From: Loripinus fragilis
Taxonomy: Eukaryota > Mollusca > Bivalvia > Lucinida > Lucinidae
Assembly (NCBI GenBank): GCA_964019695.1
Contig: OZ026517.1
Location: 56,923,172 to 56,987,171, forward strand
Reading direction: 5' to 3'
DNA length: 64,000 nucleotides
Position 1 is the stretch's first letter. Each line of letters begins with the position of its first letter. Below, one piece after another: positions 21,776 through 33,941 of this stretch. The notes under the pieces are model-generated. The model saw only the letters and a program-made list of their open reading frames with translations, ran no database searches and was not told the origin of the DNA. The position numbers and the translations under genes were made by a program.

Positions 21776-22555
21776 TTACGTCAGAGCCGTCATAGAGTCT
21801 GAAGCCTAACCCACCGTCGTGCAATTAAAGAGGAAACCATAGCTATAAACCGTGATTGGGTTTAAAACCTGGCATACAGACAGTCGCATGATATCCAAGT
21901 TATATCCAATCCTTATATAACGTTTTACTATCTTTTTGAATTGATCACTAAAATTAGTTTTTCCAACAATTCGTTTGAATTTATAGACTAAATCACCATA
22001 AATTATAGGTTCTGATATGCCTTGTTGCAGAAGAGTTTTTAACCCAATGTTGTATTTAACAATTAACTCTGAGTGTCTCTGGTAGAATTTAGAGAATGCT
22101 TTTCGAATTTTATGATATCTATAACCTTGTTTTAATAATTAAGCAGTTAAAAATAAGTTTCTGTTGTTGAAGTCATCAACATTAGAACAGACTCTAGCAA
22201 AACGAATAAGTTGAGAAATATATACACGGTAGGAATGAGAGCGAGGAACATCTCCATCAAGAAATGGGAAATTTACTATTTCAAAATTAAAATAATCCCG
22301 TTTATCATAAATTTTAGAAGAAACTATGCCATTTGTTATTGACAAGTTCAAGTCCAAAAACGGAGCTTCAGTATCAAAACAAATCGACTTATTTAACTTA
22401 TGTTCAGTGGGATATATCTGACCTACCATTTGTTCAAAATAAGGATTAAAAATATTAAGTAAATCATCTAAATATCTGGAGGTTGAGTTAAAAGCTTCAA
22501 TAATATCAGCTTGATTATTGTCTGACAGAGACAATATAAAGTCTCTCTAAAGCCC
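21776..22555 (-). pseudogene. Degraded reverse-transcriptase gene (C-terminal part)
   Basis: An open stretch of 131 codons (22139-22534) contains SRYLDDLL, the YxDD catalytic box of reverse transcriptases. It then has APFLDLNLSI, and the palm/thumb-like YRVYISQLIRFARVCSN, of the kind seen in Penelope-like/non-LTR RTs. Beyond a TAA at 22139 the same frame continues with matching sequence (LLKQGYRYHKIRKAFSKFY, then SEPIIYGDLVYKF) to a TAG near 21808 and a TAA at 21776. A TAG also lies just upstream (about 22551). Three nonsense codons mark it as dead. The start at 22534 is a TTG inside the frame, not a true start. The exact retroelement class is not settled. Confidence 0.75.
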
Positions 22556-23929
22556 CACTTGTCTTATATTTGTATATACATGGTTTTATATTAAACTGAT
22601 AGTCATTGACGTATATCGCTCAAGGTACAAGAAGGGAATGTTATTTGGCATAAACCATTAAGGATGTTAAAATTCCATCCTATCCCAGCATTTATGAAAA
22701 CGTATACAAACTTAAAAAAAATATTTTTTATAAGGGTTTTGTGGTTAATATATATTTCGAATTAAATTTAACATTCCCATTTGAGATTTAATGTTATTGC
22801 CAAAAACAGTGTTCCATTTGAAGGGCTATACTCCAGTAATGTAAAGTTCATTCAAAGGTAATACTTAGGAAGCAAGGAAAAGCAAATATTCTTGAACGCG
22901 AAACAACGTCTTGGCCTGCTACACATGCTACTTAAAACAGCCAACCCCTTACAACCAGGCAACCACCAAGTTAAATTTTATCTCAATGAAACATCTAAAG
23001 AAAAGGTGTCAATAATATAAAAAAAACTATCTATTATTTGCCAAACTACACAAAAACTTGTTCATTTCTACATGCTCATTACACTAAAACATCAAAAGTA
23101 GTTGAGAAGTTTTGTGAAAAGCCTGTTTAATGGTGATAAAAACTCATTTATTGAATTGACATATAATGTATGTGCAGATTGAAATTGCCTCTATGAGGCA
23201 TTTCCAATGTATACCAACAACCCATGCTACTGAAATTAAGGAAACCCTTTTTGAAATATACATTAAACAAGTATCGTTTCCATTGGCTTTCCTCTTTTAA
23301 ACATCTCAAACTCCCAATCAGTATTAAAATATCTGTATGTTTATATTTATATGACAGCTATATCACCAAGTTCGATTTCATGATCTATCCTTTTGCTAAG
23401 CTGGTAGTTGCATGGTAGTAACAACGACACTGATCGTCGCCAAATAATTTGACGTGAGCTGAATTTCTGTTGTATTGAACTCAAATTCAAGCTAATCTGT
23501 AACATTTGTGTATATACTATACCGACGTTGTAAATAAGTTTGCTGTTATAAAGAGTATCAGTGCAAAGAGTTTTCACTCTACAATGAAACTATTTCCAAG
23601 GGAATATAAGCTATGGAGTATCCTCTTAAGTCATTTAAAGGGTATTATGACTCAAACAAGAAGCAAGAGAGTTATAGCACTCCGTCGTGAACGTATGTAA
23701 TACATATATCATGTATTATCAAAGTGGATTGAAGTTTTGGAGCTCACACTTTTATCTATCTAAGTTCATTTAATGGAAGGAAGAAAGAGGGGCAATATTT
23801 CACGTGAGTGACGTACTGTCTTTACCCGACATAAACTGTCAAGCATATATTATTATGAAGTAAACACATTTTCCACTCTTAAATTATTCAAAGGACTTAC
23901 TCGAGCGGGAAGCAACATGCGCCGATCCA
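22556..23929. other. No gene seen
   Basis: No further RT sequence could be recognised upstream of the pseudogene in this interval, suggesting a 5'-truncated insertion. Otherwise AT-rich and featureless. Confidence 0.45.
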
Positions 23930-24100
23930 GATAATTCCGTCGGAGATGTTTGGAGCAAGGGGGTTGTTCCTGACGAATTTTTTTACAGTCATCAACGTAT
24001 TTAACAGAGGGCTGTAAGGACCTCTGGGCTCGTACCAGTATTTCTAAGGAAACCTATAGCCACTTGTGATTTTCCAGTTCCAGGGTGTGGACAGGGGTGG
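23930..24100. repeat. GGATCC-type repeat piece
   Basis: Carries GCGCCGATCCAGATAATTCC, ATTTTTTTACAGTCATCAACG and CCAGTATTTCTAAGGAAACC + TATAGCCACTTG, the same words as at 6780-6910 and 16084-16155. Confidence 0.5.
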
Positions 24101-24479
24101 GGGTAGCGAATGAAGCAAGATCGATCATGACACAAAGTCTTGTTCTGGTTTATAAAGTACCAATCATGATCAATATATTCAAAGGGTATGTAGTTATGTC
24201 TTCTACGAACAGACGGAGAAACAGGCGAACGCTGGACTGATAGCTATATCCAAAATCCTTGTCAAATGATTAGTTATATTACTTGTTAGTTACAACTGCA
24301 AAATAATGATGATAAAGGGAGCATTATTGTTTGTACAAAGTCTTAAAATTTATTTGAATAAAATGCTCCTCACACAATAACAAGTACATTTGTAATAAGA
24401 AAGGAAACACATGCATTGGAAATGGTAAATGGCTAAAATGTCGTAATTATGCAGAGAAATCTTAATGGCTTGCGTAAAT

Positions 24480-26930
24480 TTAATAGATCAACTATTTACC
24501 TTATGCTGGGATGTCCTCTATCTACATGACTTTATCCTTGAAATATATCTGTTTGTTTGATACGAATTTCAGTTCACAACTGAAATACTCCTACAAAAAA
24601 ATACTGCGCTTAATAAAGAAATTCTATTGTCTGAACACCGTCACTTGAAAAAACGGAGGGGAGATGAGGATACTGTCTGGCCTGAGCTTCGTGCGCGAAC
24701 GCACACACACACAGAGGCAGAATATGAAGACTCAGACCAACAGTTTGAATTCTAGCTCCACTAGACCAGTTTACATACAATCAGCCACTTAAGTTACGCA
24801 CCGCTTATAAAATGTAAAATTACTCGGGAAAGACATATGCTACTTTTATTTTGGGACTAACAGCATAAAGCGCAGCTATTTTGTGAGCAGATGAGTTACA
24901 AGTGAGAAAATGGATCTTGAAGGGCACTACCTTCAAAACACCATTTTCCATTGCATTATTTCGAATGAAACTCAGATCACATTGCACTATTTTAGGGGTC
25001 GAATTCAGGCAATACAAGAGATAAGAGCCGATTTATTCTTGGCAATATCCAAGACTGGAATGTGTTTGTTAACTTAATCGGTTTTTAAACGTTTTACTAT
25101 TTTGGTTCTCAGCTGACCAAGGTTTGAAAAAAGTTAATTGTATTACTTTTCATAAAGTTAGTTAAAATTTTGTATTATTCTGAGTAAACTAGTAATCAAA
25201 ACACTTCTTTTATAATTTCATTTTAAACAACTATGTATCCGCCGTTTATTTTCGAACAAATAAAAATGGATTTATTGGCGTCAAAGTGTAGGCGTTAGTG
25301 TCGACGTCACTACTTCCAAGGCTATAAGACGTGCTAATGATAAGATGTTTTAGTGTTTTGATACTTCTATATCAACAAGTGACACATAACAAAACAATTT
25401 GCGAAGGAATACCTATTCGGTTATTGTAACTGACGTTAAAATGACGTCAAAAAGAGCATTTCTTCAAAAAGTAACAGCGTTACTTACTTCAACGACCGAA
25501 AAAAAGGGATTTTACTTGAATAAAACAATTGTTTTGGGTGTTTTTCTATCACAACGTTCACCATGGATGAATCCTAGCGCAAACCGCAAATAGAAAATAT
25601 AGGCGTTCAGGTTGCAGGAGCATTTTTATCAAACTTGGTTTTGACGTTGGAGAATGATTTGCATGAGTGATTTTGATATTTTTCTATGTCATCAAACAGA
25701 TAAAATGTCAATAAGAAAATGAACATAGAGAATGTTTGATTCGAGCATTTTTGTCAAAAAAAATTGTGGGCCCTGAAAAGGTGGTGCGTAGCTAAAGTGG
25801 CTCACTGTATGGCATTTAAACACATGTTTGACAAGTCCCTTTTTCTAAGTGACTGACCCGTATAGAATTACGCTGTGCTGGCATGTCTTGTTATTTTTTC
25901 AAAGAGAAAAGGTTAGTCATGCCCACCGCTCGTGATACTTATTCAAACCATTTTATTCACAAATTAGACCAAGACAATGCAGACTGACAATTTTGTTTCT
26001 ATTAAAACAATACTTTGCTGTCTAGAATTGATTAATTCTGATAATCACTCGGGGAATTCCATTTTAAAAGTTCACCGTAGACCAGTAAACCCATGCGCGG
26101 GTTCAGAGAGGGAACATGGGGTCCGGACATTCCCCCATTGAAAAATCACAAAGCTCTAGGTTTCACCTGAAAAATCACAAAGCCAACAAGCCAGCATTCA
26201 ATGTTGGGCCATCATCGGCCCGCAAGCGAATCGCCATTTAAATGGCGTTTTGCTGGCGGGCCGATAATACCCCACTTTTAGTTAAGGTCATTTCTTTCCC
26301 ACCGTATGGTGTTATTATTCTAAATTCATGTTGTCAGCTCATTTTTGACTGTTAGCTCATGTTTAAAGATTTTTTAAACTACATCTGATTATCCACTTGA
26401 TAATCACATTTTAGGTAGTGCACTACTGATTGACATGTGTTCAAAACGTTACGTTCAGTATATATGATTCAATTAGGTTTAAACTAAGTAAGGGTGCAAA
26501 GATCATGAATCGATACAAACAAAAAATGTTTTAAAGTAATATCTTAGGACCAAATAAAACATCAGACCTTTATTTTTTTAAAAATCTTTTAAAAGTGAAC
26601 ATTCGGAGGGATAATTGGACAAGAAAAATAACATTTTCTTGCTGAGCATACACTACTTGCTATTGATTAATAAATGAAACAAAAATAGTGAAATAATATG
26701 GATATAACTACGAGTGGGTTCAATATGTAGTGAAAACAGGTCAATAAACCTGAAAATTGATATTTGTACGCGTTATAATTACTTTCATAAAAATTGTCTG
26801 CTTCTTGGCTATGTATAGGTGAAATTGCAGTTTGTCAGCTCCTTTCTTTATTCAAACAAGCCACTTTCAAGATAGGTTACTGAAATACACTGCGATATGA
26901 AATTCAACAGTGCTTTAAAAAACAGGAAAC
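24480..26930 (+). repeat. CA-microsatellite-bearing repeat family, copy 4 (long form), with a nested Tc1-like element
   Basis: It has the family landmarks at 24480-24777 and 25808-25980. It then continues collinear with 42345-43740: GTTCACCGTAGACCAGT, a GCCATTTAAATGGCG palindrome (26232-26246), GGTGCAAAGATCATGAATCG, and ATAACTACGAG...CAATATGTA. The shared stretch is well over 1 kb, so the full-length family unit is larger than copies 1-3 suggest. Confidence 0.7.
24778..25807. mobile_element. Tc1/mariner-like non-autonomous element, 1,030 bp
   Basis: The left end is CAATCAGCCACTTAAGTTAC, and the right end is the inverted partner CTAAAGTGGCTCACTG preceded by GGTGCGTAG. TA flanks both sides (24776-24777, 25808-25809), and the outer CAGT at the right end is the usual Tc1 terminus. 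Interior ORFs are short and resemble no transposase. Confidence 0.75.
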
Positions 26931-27239
26931 TACATGAGCTAAAGATAAGGACCTCAGACACTTTGATAGGGTATCTGCCTCTTTTTCAGATGCTTCCAAA
27001 AACTTCCCTATGCATAAGATATCACTGGTATCCTTTTGAATAGGACGCTTGATGTATAAGAAACGAATTAAGGTTATAGTTAGACAGCTAGACCCCTACG
27101 ACAAAACAGGAGACGCTACCAAAAGGGGTACGGGTTGCATGATTTTACTTCACCAAAATGTTTAGAAATCAATTATTTTCACGTGTAAGGGTATTATATC
27201 ATCAATATTCGATTACAAATCACAGAGAAAGTATTTTAA

Positions 27240-27860
27240 AGTCCAAAATCATGAGCATTTCAATGATTTTTTTTGTTGTTTTTTTCTATCTGATTTGTTA
27301 AGAAATATTTTGAAGTGCAACTGTAGTCCACCTGTTGCAATATTATCCAGCCATCTACTATAACACTTCATCCATGTGTAAAGTACAACTAGTTTAGGGC
27401 CATGTAGTTTATGTGTATTGGATAGATACAGTATATGTGCAAAATAATCTATCAAGTGAATTAAGTAAAAGGACAATTTTCATAATTTAAAGAAAAATAT
27501 GCTAAAACGTTGTAATATTTCATGACTAATGGGTTATGAAAAGGAAGCTTACTTGTACTAATCATTTCATTATACTGGAATAAAAGATTTTCAAGAGAGT
27601 ACACCAAAATTTCAAATGCTTATGTTCAGGCTCGCCCAGACGTCACATTTTGGGCTGTGTGTTATCGCCCCCCACCCCCCTGAGTTCCAACTAGCTTTAA
27701 TTTTCACATATATTACGTAAAATATGAGAACATACTTACATGCAAAAGGATTAGTTGGAACTCGGGGGGGATGATGTTTAAAAAATAATTTTCTGTATAA
27801 TACAAAAAGTGACCATTTTAGCCCCAAAATAAAGCCGTACATTTATGGAAATAGGAACTT
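27240..27860 (+). repeat. Repeat B, copy 1
   Basis: It shares AGTTTAYGTGTATTGGATAG-like words and ATCAAGTGAATTAAGTAAAA + GGACAATTTTCATAAT with 41345-41470. It also contains a hairpin on GAGTTCCAACTA/TAGTTGGAACTC with flanking C and G runs (about 27665-27770). Confidence 0.5.
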
Positions 27861-28149
27861 AAATGCAAATTGATAAAATAGAGACCAACAGCGAGCTTAT
27901 ATATGAAGATGGGAGCATTTGATCGACTTCAAATTTTATCAAAATTATCGGGAGCGATACACTGTGATTCCCATTACCACCGTCATAGGTCCTTTGTTTA
28001 ATTGACTTATTCACACACTTGAATAGCATTATACTGTTAACTTTTTGATTTTCATTTACTGTCAAATGAATATGGTCAAGCAAGAAGACCCAGAGTGGTA
28101 TGTTTTTGATATTATTGAAGCCCAAGATAATTTTCAGGGGAAAGGTACT

Positions 28150-28340
28150 TCTTTTGTGGATCTTTTATGTTTTTGTTCTGTCTTTTTTTGTGTTTGCTAT
28201 GTCTTTGTACGCGTCTGTTTATATGTGCTCTGTGGTCACCTGCATGGAAAGGGCTGACCTCTTAGCTCTCGTTTGTGATGTCTACTGTGAGTTTGTCGCT
28301 TTCCCATTGGTATCCTGGGTGAGGTGTGGTACTTGATTGT
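28150..28340 (+). repeat. Fragment related to the 58.6-kb retroelement flank
   Basis: GTGGTCACCTGCATGGAAAG + GGCTGACCTCTTAGCTCTC reads as the inverse of 58.69-58.75 kb, so it looks like a dispersed piece of the same element in the other orientation. Confidence 0.45.
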
Positions 28341-28396
28341 ATCGATTCCTGATCTTTGCACCCTTACTTACATTGATTGGTAGACTATGTTTCTTT

Positions 28397-28580
28397 GATT
28401 TGATTCTTTACGTCCCATCAACAATCTTTCAGTTAAACAGGGAGGTGTCTTCCTGGGTTGAACCAGTACTAAGCTAGAATAAATGTGTCTTACTCAAGGA
28501 CCACAACGCAACGGTGAGGTTCAAACCAGCGACCCCTTGGTCTCGAGTCAAGCACTCTACCATTGAGCCACTGCGCTCCC
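28397..28580 (-). repeat. tRNA-derived SINE, copy with conserved body
   Basis: On the minus strand GCAGTGGCTCAATGGTAGAG (A box, plus 28553-28572) is followed by GGTTTGAACC (B box, plus 28518-28527). A body containing CTTAGTACTGGTTCAACCC follows. The same body and head occur at 43136-43322, and the body alone at 46864-47000. Confidence 0.75.
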
Positions 28581-28616
28581 TCAATAGAAAATGTATTGAA
28601 ATCAGAGTACATGATA

Positions 28617-29515
28617 GATAAGCTGGCAGGTAGATTGGACAGGATATGTTGAGAGCCAGGGTGTAGAGTGGGCAGACGAGGACTGGATAAAAGGATTGGT
28701 TGACAGGTTGACGGGTCAACGGGACAGGTTATGTGGAGGGTGGGCAGATTAGTGGTGGATAGGAAGACTGGTTGACAGGAAGACAGGACAGAAGCTGTGG
28801 AGCGACAGAGCGGAGAGTGCACAGATTTGTTGTGGATAAGAGGACTGGGTTGACAGGTAAACTGGTCGACGTGTCAGGTTATGTTGAGGGTGGGCAGATT
28901 AGTGGTGGATTGGAAGACTGGTTGACAGGTAGACAGGACAGAAGATGTGGAGAGCCAGAGCGGAGAGTGCACTGATGTGTGGTGGATAAGAGGACTTGTT
29001 GACAGGTCGACAGGTCAACGGGTCAGGTAATGTGGAGGGTGGGCAGATTAGTGGTGGATAGGAAGACTGTTTTACAGGTAGACAGGACAGAAGTGGGGAG
29101 AGCCAGAGTGGAGAGTGCACGGATTTGTGGTGGATGAAAGGATTGGTTGACAGGTCGACAGGTCAACAGGTCAGGTTATGTGAATAATAGGCAGATCAGG
29201 AGTGAATTTGACGGTTGAGAGGTACTGTACAAGTGAAGTGGAAAATTTGGCATAGGGGTGGTTACAAGTCGAGGGGTAGACAGAACAGGTGATGTTGAGA
29301 TTGGGTAGATGAGGGGTGGAAAAGAAGACTGGTTGACATATTGACTTGTCAGTGGAGTGGTGGGCATATGCTGGGTAGACTAGTGGACTGGATCGCAAGA
29401 ACAGGTGGTGTGAGAGAGTGGGCAGATGAGGTGTGGATAGGATACTTGGGTTGATGGGTAGATGGGTAGATGGGACAGGTTTTGAGGAGAGTGGGCAGTT
29501 GAAAGGTGGATATGA
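28617..29515 (+). repeat. GGTTGACAGG-type minisatellite, about 150-bp units
   Basis: GGGTGGGCAGATTAGTGGTG recurs near 28738, 28889 and 29038, giving a period of about 150 bp. It is built of shorter GTTGACAGGTCGACAGG, GTGGATAGGAAGACTGG and GGAGAGTG sub-blocks. The flanks decay into shorter variants on both sides. The open frames in it are composition artefacts. Confidence 0.85.
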
Positions 29516-29519
29516 CAGT

Positions 29520-30560
29520 AAAGTGACTGTTACACTTTACCGAATAGCGCTAACGGACGTGTAACGGACAGTAAAATTCTCTGTCCGTTTGTGTCCGTTC
29601 GCATGCGTTTCTTGTCCGTTCCTCATGCGATGAATGCGTTCCATGTCAGGTGATATCCTTTTATCCGGTCCTATCCGTCGACAAGTTTTGGACATGTTCA
29701 AAACCTCAAACGGACGCCACCGGTTAAAGATGTCCGGTGGATTAACGTTACTCATGCGTTGAGCATCCTGTAGGTATTCTGTGTGTCTCCGTTGATGTCC
29801 GTTCGACCTGAGTTGTGAAAGGTCAACTAAAAGACATGTATTGGAGTTCCCCAGACGAGTGCCGCATGTGTATTCTGTGATCGTTCAACAAACGTTTTGT
29901 CCATTTCTTATACGGTACATATTCGTTTTATCCGTTATTCATCCGATACACATACGTTAGTTGACCGTTCTCTGTCAGTTACAGCATTTTTTCTGTCCGT
30001 TCGGCGTCCGTAACCTTTATCTGGTGATATGTGACAGCACCATTAGGTATGGTTTGCATCGGTATGTTGTAGGCTTGTAGAAGCAAACCATTGTTTATTT
30101 GGCAGATGTTTGAGACTGGACGTTAAGCTGACGTTATCTGTATGGGTCTGGAATTAACGTTATGGATGCCGTTTCGCGCCATCGTATACAAACGGCGGCA
30201 ATGGATAGAATAAATTGTAACGTTTAACGTCGTTTAGCAAAACAACGTCACAGTAGCGGTATTTGATTGGGTCAGGGTGTCATTCCGCGCCAACTTATAG
30301 AAATGGAGGTAATAAATAGAACAGAAGGTAACGCTTAACGGTTGTTTGGGCCTGGGTCACATTAATACAAAGAAAATACCTAACCTGTCAACCCGTCGTA
30401 TGTCAACGTGTCGACCAGTTGATTTGTAGATCTGTCGCGTATCAACCAAAATGCTTTAACCTACGAGCACATAGTGTAGACATCGCAACCCGTCGACCTG
30501 TCAACTCGTTAACAAGGACGCTGTTATCCATCATCCTGTCAGCTCAAAAGCAATACGGCA
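29520..30560. repeat. GTCCGT-rich region and duplicated 115-bp piece
   Basis: 29540-30010 is dense in GTCCGTT and ACGGAC words on both strands, with GTAACGGAC near the left and CGTCCGTAAC at the right, suggesting a diverged inverted-repeat element. 30125-30340 has two related blocks with CGTTTCGCGCC/CATTCCGCGCC. TCGACCTGTCAAC words near 30385-30510 echo the upstream minisatellite. Confidence 0.4.
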
Positions 30561-30724
30561 CAGTACGAACTGGACACATTAAAATATTTGTAAAGGTCGT
30601 GTTAGGGTCCAATAGATTTTGGGAATATTTGTTATAGTGGAAGTAGTCATGAGATCTGTTAACCGAACACCATATATGGGTACTGATGTTCACTGATATT
30701 TATTTTAGGACCGAATCACATCTT

Positions 30725-31025
30725 TTGAACACATAACGTGAAATGAGGAATTATTTTTTCGTATACTGTACTTGACCCAAATATCACCATGCGGTTCAAA
30801 AGTTATGAGCTTTTTCACTAACTGACCACAACCAGCTGAAATGATGCTCAGCAAACCCTCGTCTATCATAAAAGATAGTTACACGTGCCAGTCGTTAGAT
30901 AATGTTGACATGCATTTGTATGGAAAAATGATCAAAATATAGCGTGTGGTTCAAGAGTTATGAGCATTTTCACTAACTGACCACAAACGGACGGACAGAC
31001 TGACTCACATAGTGATTATAGTGCA
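30725..31025. repeat. Two diverged repeats of TTATGAGC...CACTAACTGACCACAA
   Basis: GTTATGAGCTTTTTCACTAA at about 30802 and GTTATGAGCATTTTCACTAA at about 30957 are followed by CTGACCACAA. Non-coding. Confidence 0.55.
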
Positions 31026-32058
31026 GACCCAAGGGTCGTGCAATGTGCGTCAAGTGCAATTCGTATTGTCTCGTCCATAAAGAAATTCCGCTGTGTTCAT
31101 GTGTCTATTGTTATCTTTTCTTATTATTTTATCTGGCGACAAGGTTAGTCTTGTCCTACGCTCTTGTTCGTACTTTAACCCATTTAACAAATAAGACATG
31201 CCAATTTTAAACTTAGAACAAAGAAAAGCATGAATTTATTGAATTATCAAAGATTACGGACTATTATTTTCCTAATTTATTTGGATTAACTAATATAGTA
31301 TCTATGCTTCAGTAAATGGAACCAAATATGCGTAGCCGCTTATTTATTTGAATGAACAAATGTATATTTTTCACAAAAGGGTTCTTTTTTAACAGTTTAA
31401 ATGTTCAAACAACATAACAAACTGCGACATAAAAATTGTATGACAGTTAAGGTCACTACCGACAGACAACTGGGCTTTTTTCAGAAAAATATATTTTCTT
31501 CATTTTCTGTAATTTGGTGTTTCATTTTATTAATAATGATATAAAACGTCACCTTTTAGTATTTGAGCTATATGCATAATACGCCCTTTTTCTCCACACA
31601 TGTTCAGGGCCAAAACATGAGATAAACTGGTAGCTGATGATTATGGCATATTGTGGGTTATTGCATCAGAATAACTTAAGTTTTACTTGAAATACAGGAA
31701 TCGTAACTTGATGTGTATGTGGCAATTTTCACCTTCTAGAACGAGAGATATTTTTTAATTACTACCCCTACTCAATTTCAATGAGTAATAAAATTACTTT
31801 CAACAAACCAAAAGTGTTTGTAATAATGTTTTGATGCTATCTGTATCTATAGAAACTAGTGTGGAGAAGATTAAATAATTAAAGAAAAATTTTCGTGAAA
31901 AAAAATTATAATTATATTTTTACCCCACCATTTTATTTCAATGATTATATACTCTGGCGTAATGAAAGGGTTAAAATGGCTTAAACAGTTGCAAAGACAC
32001 ATTTTTGTTGTTGATATCTATGCTTAAAGTACACCTAGTGGACATTTTAAGTTATCGT
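31026..32058. other. No gene; a fragment of the CA-repeat family
   Basis: 31080-31200 keeps the tail words of the CA family (ACAAGGTTAGTCTTGTCC, CTCTTGTTCGTACTT). The rest is featureless AT-rich sequence. Confidence 0.45.
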
Positions 32059-32432
32059 TTAAAGCTGCATACTCTGTAACTATGAACATTTTTCGAAAAA
32101 TTTTATTTTCTTTTTAAATCTTTTGTAAAAGCTGAATTAAGTTATGTTTTCACAATAAATCTGTTCACTAGAGCGGAAAACTGCACGGAAAAGTAAATTA
32201 TCCTATAAAACAGGTGTGTTTTACTCGTGTCGATAATTATTTGCGTCCCTCCAATAATTATAGACAGTTAATTTTAATATAAATGCTGTTGTTTCGATAC
32301 TGATAATTTGTTAAGATTTACGAAATTGGTAAAATGTATACCTGAATTTTAGTTTTTTTACTGTGTTCTTGAAAAATAGAAACATTAGTTCTAAAATAAA
32401 AAGATCAAAATTTACAGACTATGCAGCTTTAA
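32059..32432. mobile_element. MITE with TTAAAGCTGCATA ends
   Basis: The left end TTAAAGCTGCATACTCTGTA and the right end TACAGACTATGCAGCTTTAA are inverted partners about 20 bp long. TTAA at both extremities may be the target duplication, as in piggyBac-type elements. No ORF. Confidence 0.7.
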
Positions 32433-32667
32433 GGTAGACTTTATACAGGTTTTGATTGCTTCAGATAGAAGGGTCGTCTCAAGTTACACCATATCATTGA
32501 TAAGTAATTTAAAATACGGATATCATGCATTTACGCACAGGTATTATTACTGTTCATTCACGATATCTTGGCTCAGAGAAACCGTTAGATAGATTTTACC
32601 ATTACCTTGATATAGGGGTGCTTCTTCTTAGATGAATACGGTATAAAAGAATAAACGTGAGTCGTTC

Positions 32668-32743
32668 AACTAGTCCGAGTGGTGTAGAGGATAACGTCGA
32701 GAGCTCTCAGTCAAGCTTTCATTGAGGTTTGAGACCTCACTGG
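32668..32743 (+). repeat. tRNA-like sequence followed by a T tract
   Basis: GTGGTGTAGAGGATAACG (A box) and GAGGTTTGAGACC (B box, 32724-32736) at tRNA spacing, then a T-rich stretch (32744-32761) that could terminate Pol III. The arms are imperfect; SINE head or tRNA relic. Confidence 0.5.
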
Positions 32744-33249
32744 GTTTTTTCTTCTTTTTTTTCTCTGATTACAAATATATATTTTTTTCTTTATGTCATT
32801 ATGTATATCAAACCATTCGTAATCTCCATGCTCAAAGTTTCTTTTTTTTCACTGCACAAACTCTACTGAACTGTTATAAATGTCTTTATGTCTTAGAATG
32901 CTGTAGGAATGGCTGCATTTTGGTTAAAAGTATACGAGGAAGAGGCAACGAATGCTGTATTTACTGCATCTTTATCAAGAGAGAGAGGGAGAGAGCAAAC
33001 GTATTAACAAGAACAGTATCATACAATATTATTTCACAGAACATAAAGATATGCCACTATAATATTGGGTTCTTGCCAAGGTGAGACTATGAAACAGCTA
33101 GCGAATGGGGCTCAAATACTTGCTCAAAACAGACAGCAAGCGAGACTGAAATTTATTTTGATATCACATGTATTCAGATTATCCCTAAAACACATAAGAA
33201 GAAACAAAACACTAAAACTAACCACATATAAAATCAAGAAAAAAATGTT

Positions 33250-33345
33250 TACGGGTTTCGAACCCACTTTCTCTTCGTCACTCTTCAAAAAGGTGTCTAT
33301 GTAATTTACATGTAGGTGCGCCTTGTCGACTAAGCCACGCAGCCA
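33250..33345 (-). repeat. tRNA-like sequence with long variable region
   Basis: On the minus strand GCGTGGCTTAGTCGACAAGG (A-box side) leads, 50 bases later, to GGGTTTCGAACCC-complement (B box, plus 33253-33264). The total of about 95 bp fits a Leu/Ser-type tRNA or one with a small insert. I cannot fold a clean anticodon arm, so no isotype is given. Confidence 0.5.
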
Positions 33346-33704
33346 TATTAAATTCCAATGTGATTTAAGCAGTTTTGTTATATGGTAAGTGTGCATCAAA
33401 CTCCGTGTTCCCTTATTTTCAATAGTTCAGTCCACACTTAACGGTATCATTAGGCCAAGGTATCGTGAATGAACAGTAAGCTGAATAGGCGTCGACTTTA
33501 TTATTCATATATGGGCATTGTTCGACTATTTCATCTAGGGAGATCTAGTAATATTAGAGTAAACATGGTTGAAGTTGTTTGAGCGTGCAGACGTGCGTGC
33601 ATTTCATGAAAATCGAGACCGTATATTAACTGAAAATCACATTTGTTAACCCTTAGAGCGCCGTTCAACAAAGATCGTCTTCTTATGTCATCTGCTGTAA
33701 TGTT

Positions 33705-33790
33705 TTTGAAGCCTCTTCGACAACCAGTCTGGATCCAGATCAGACTGCTCCTATTTGAGCAGTCTGATATAGGTCCACATTGTTTGCCTC
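33705..33790. repeat. Short palindrome-bearing repeat, copy 4
   Basis: AGTCTGGATCCAGATCAGAC plus the inner hairpin AGACTGCTC...GAGCAGTCT. Confidence 0.5.
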
Positions 33791-33941
33791 TATACTTACG
33801 TTAACCAATAAACAGACATTTTCGGATGCAGTCATTTTGCCGGCGTTTTAAAGGTTAAATAATATGTTTTGTGTCAAAATGATACAGTTACTTATAAAAC
33901 CACGCCTCTTTTTTAGCTTTTACCTATGTCTAATACCCATA

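Noticed and set aside
28474..29398. Several overlapping open frames of 60-110 codons
   Set aside because: They lie within a SINE and the 150-bp minisatellite and follow its repeat composition.
32722..33084. 120-codon plus-strand frame
   Set aside because: It starts in a T tract after a tRNA-like repeat and is low-complexity (Phe-rich). No domain recognised.
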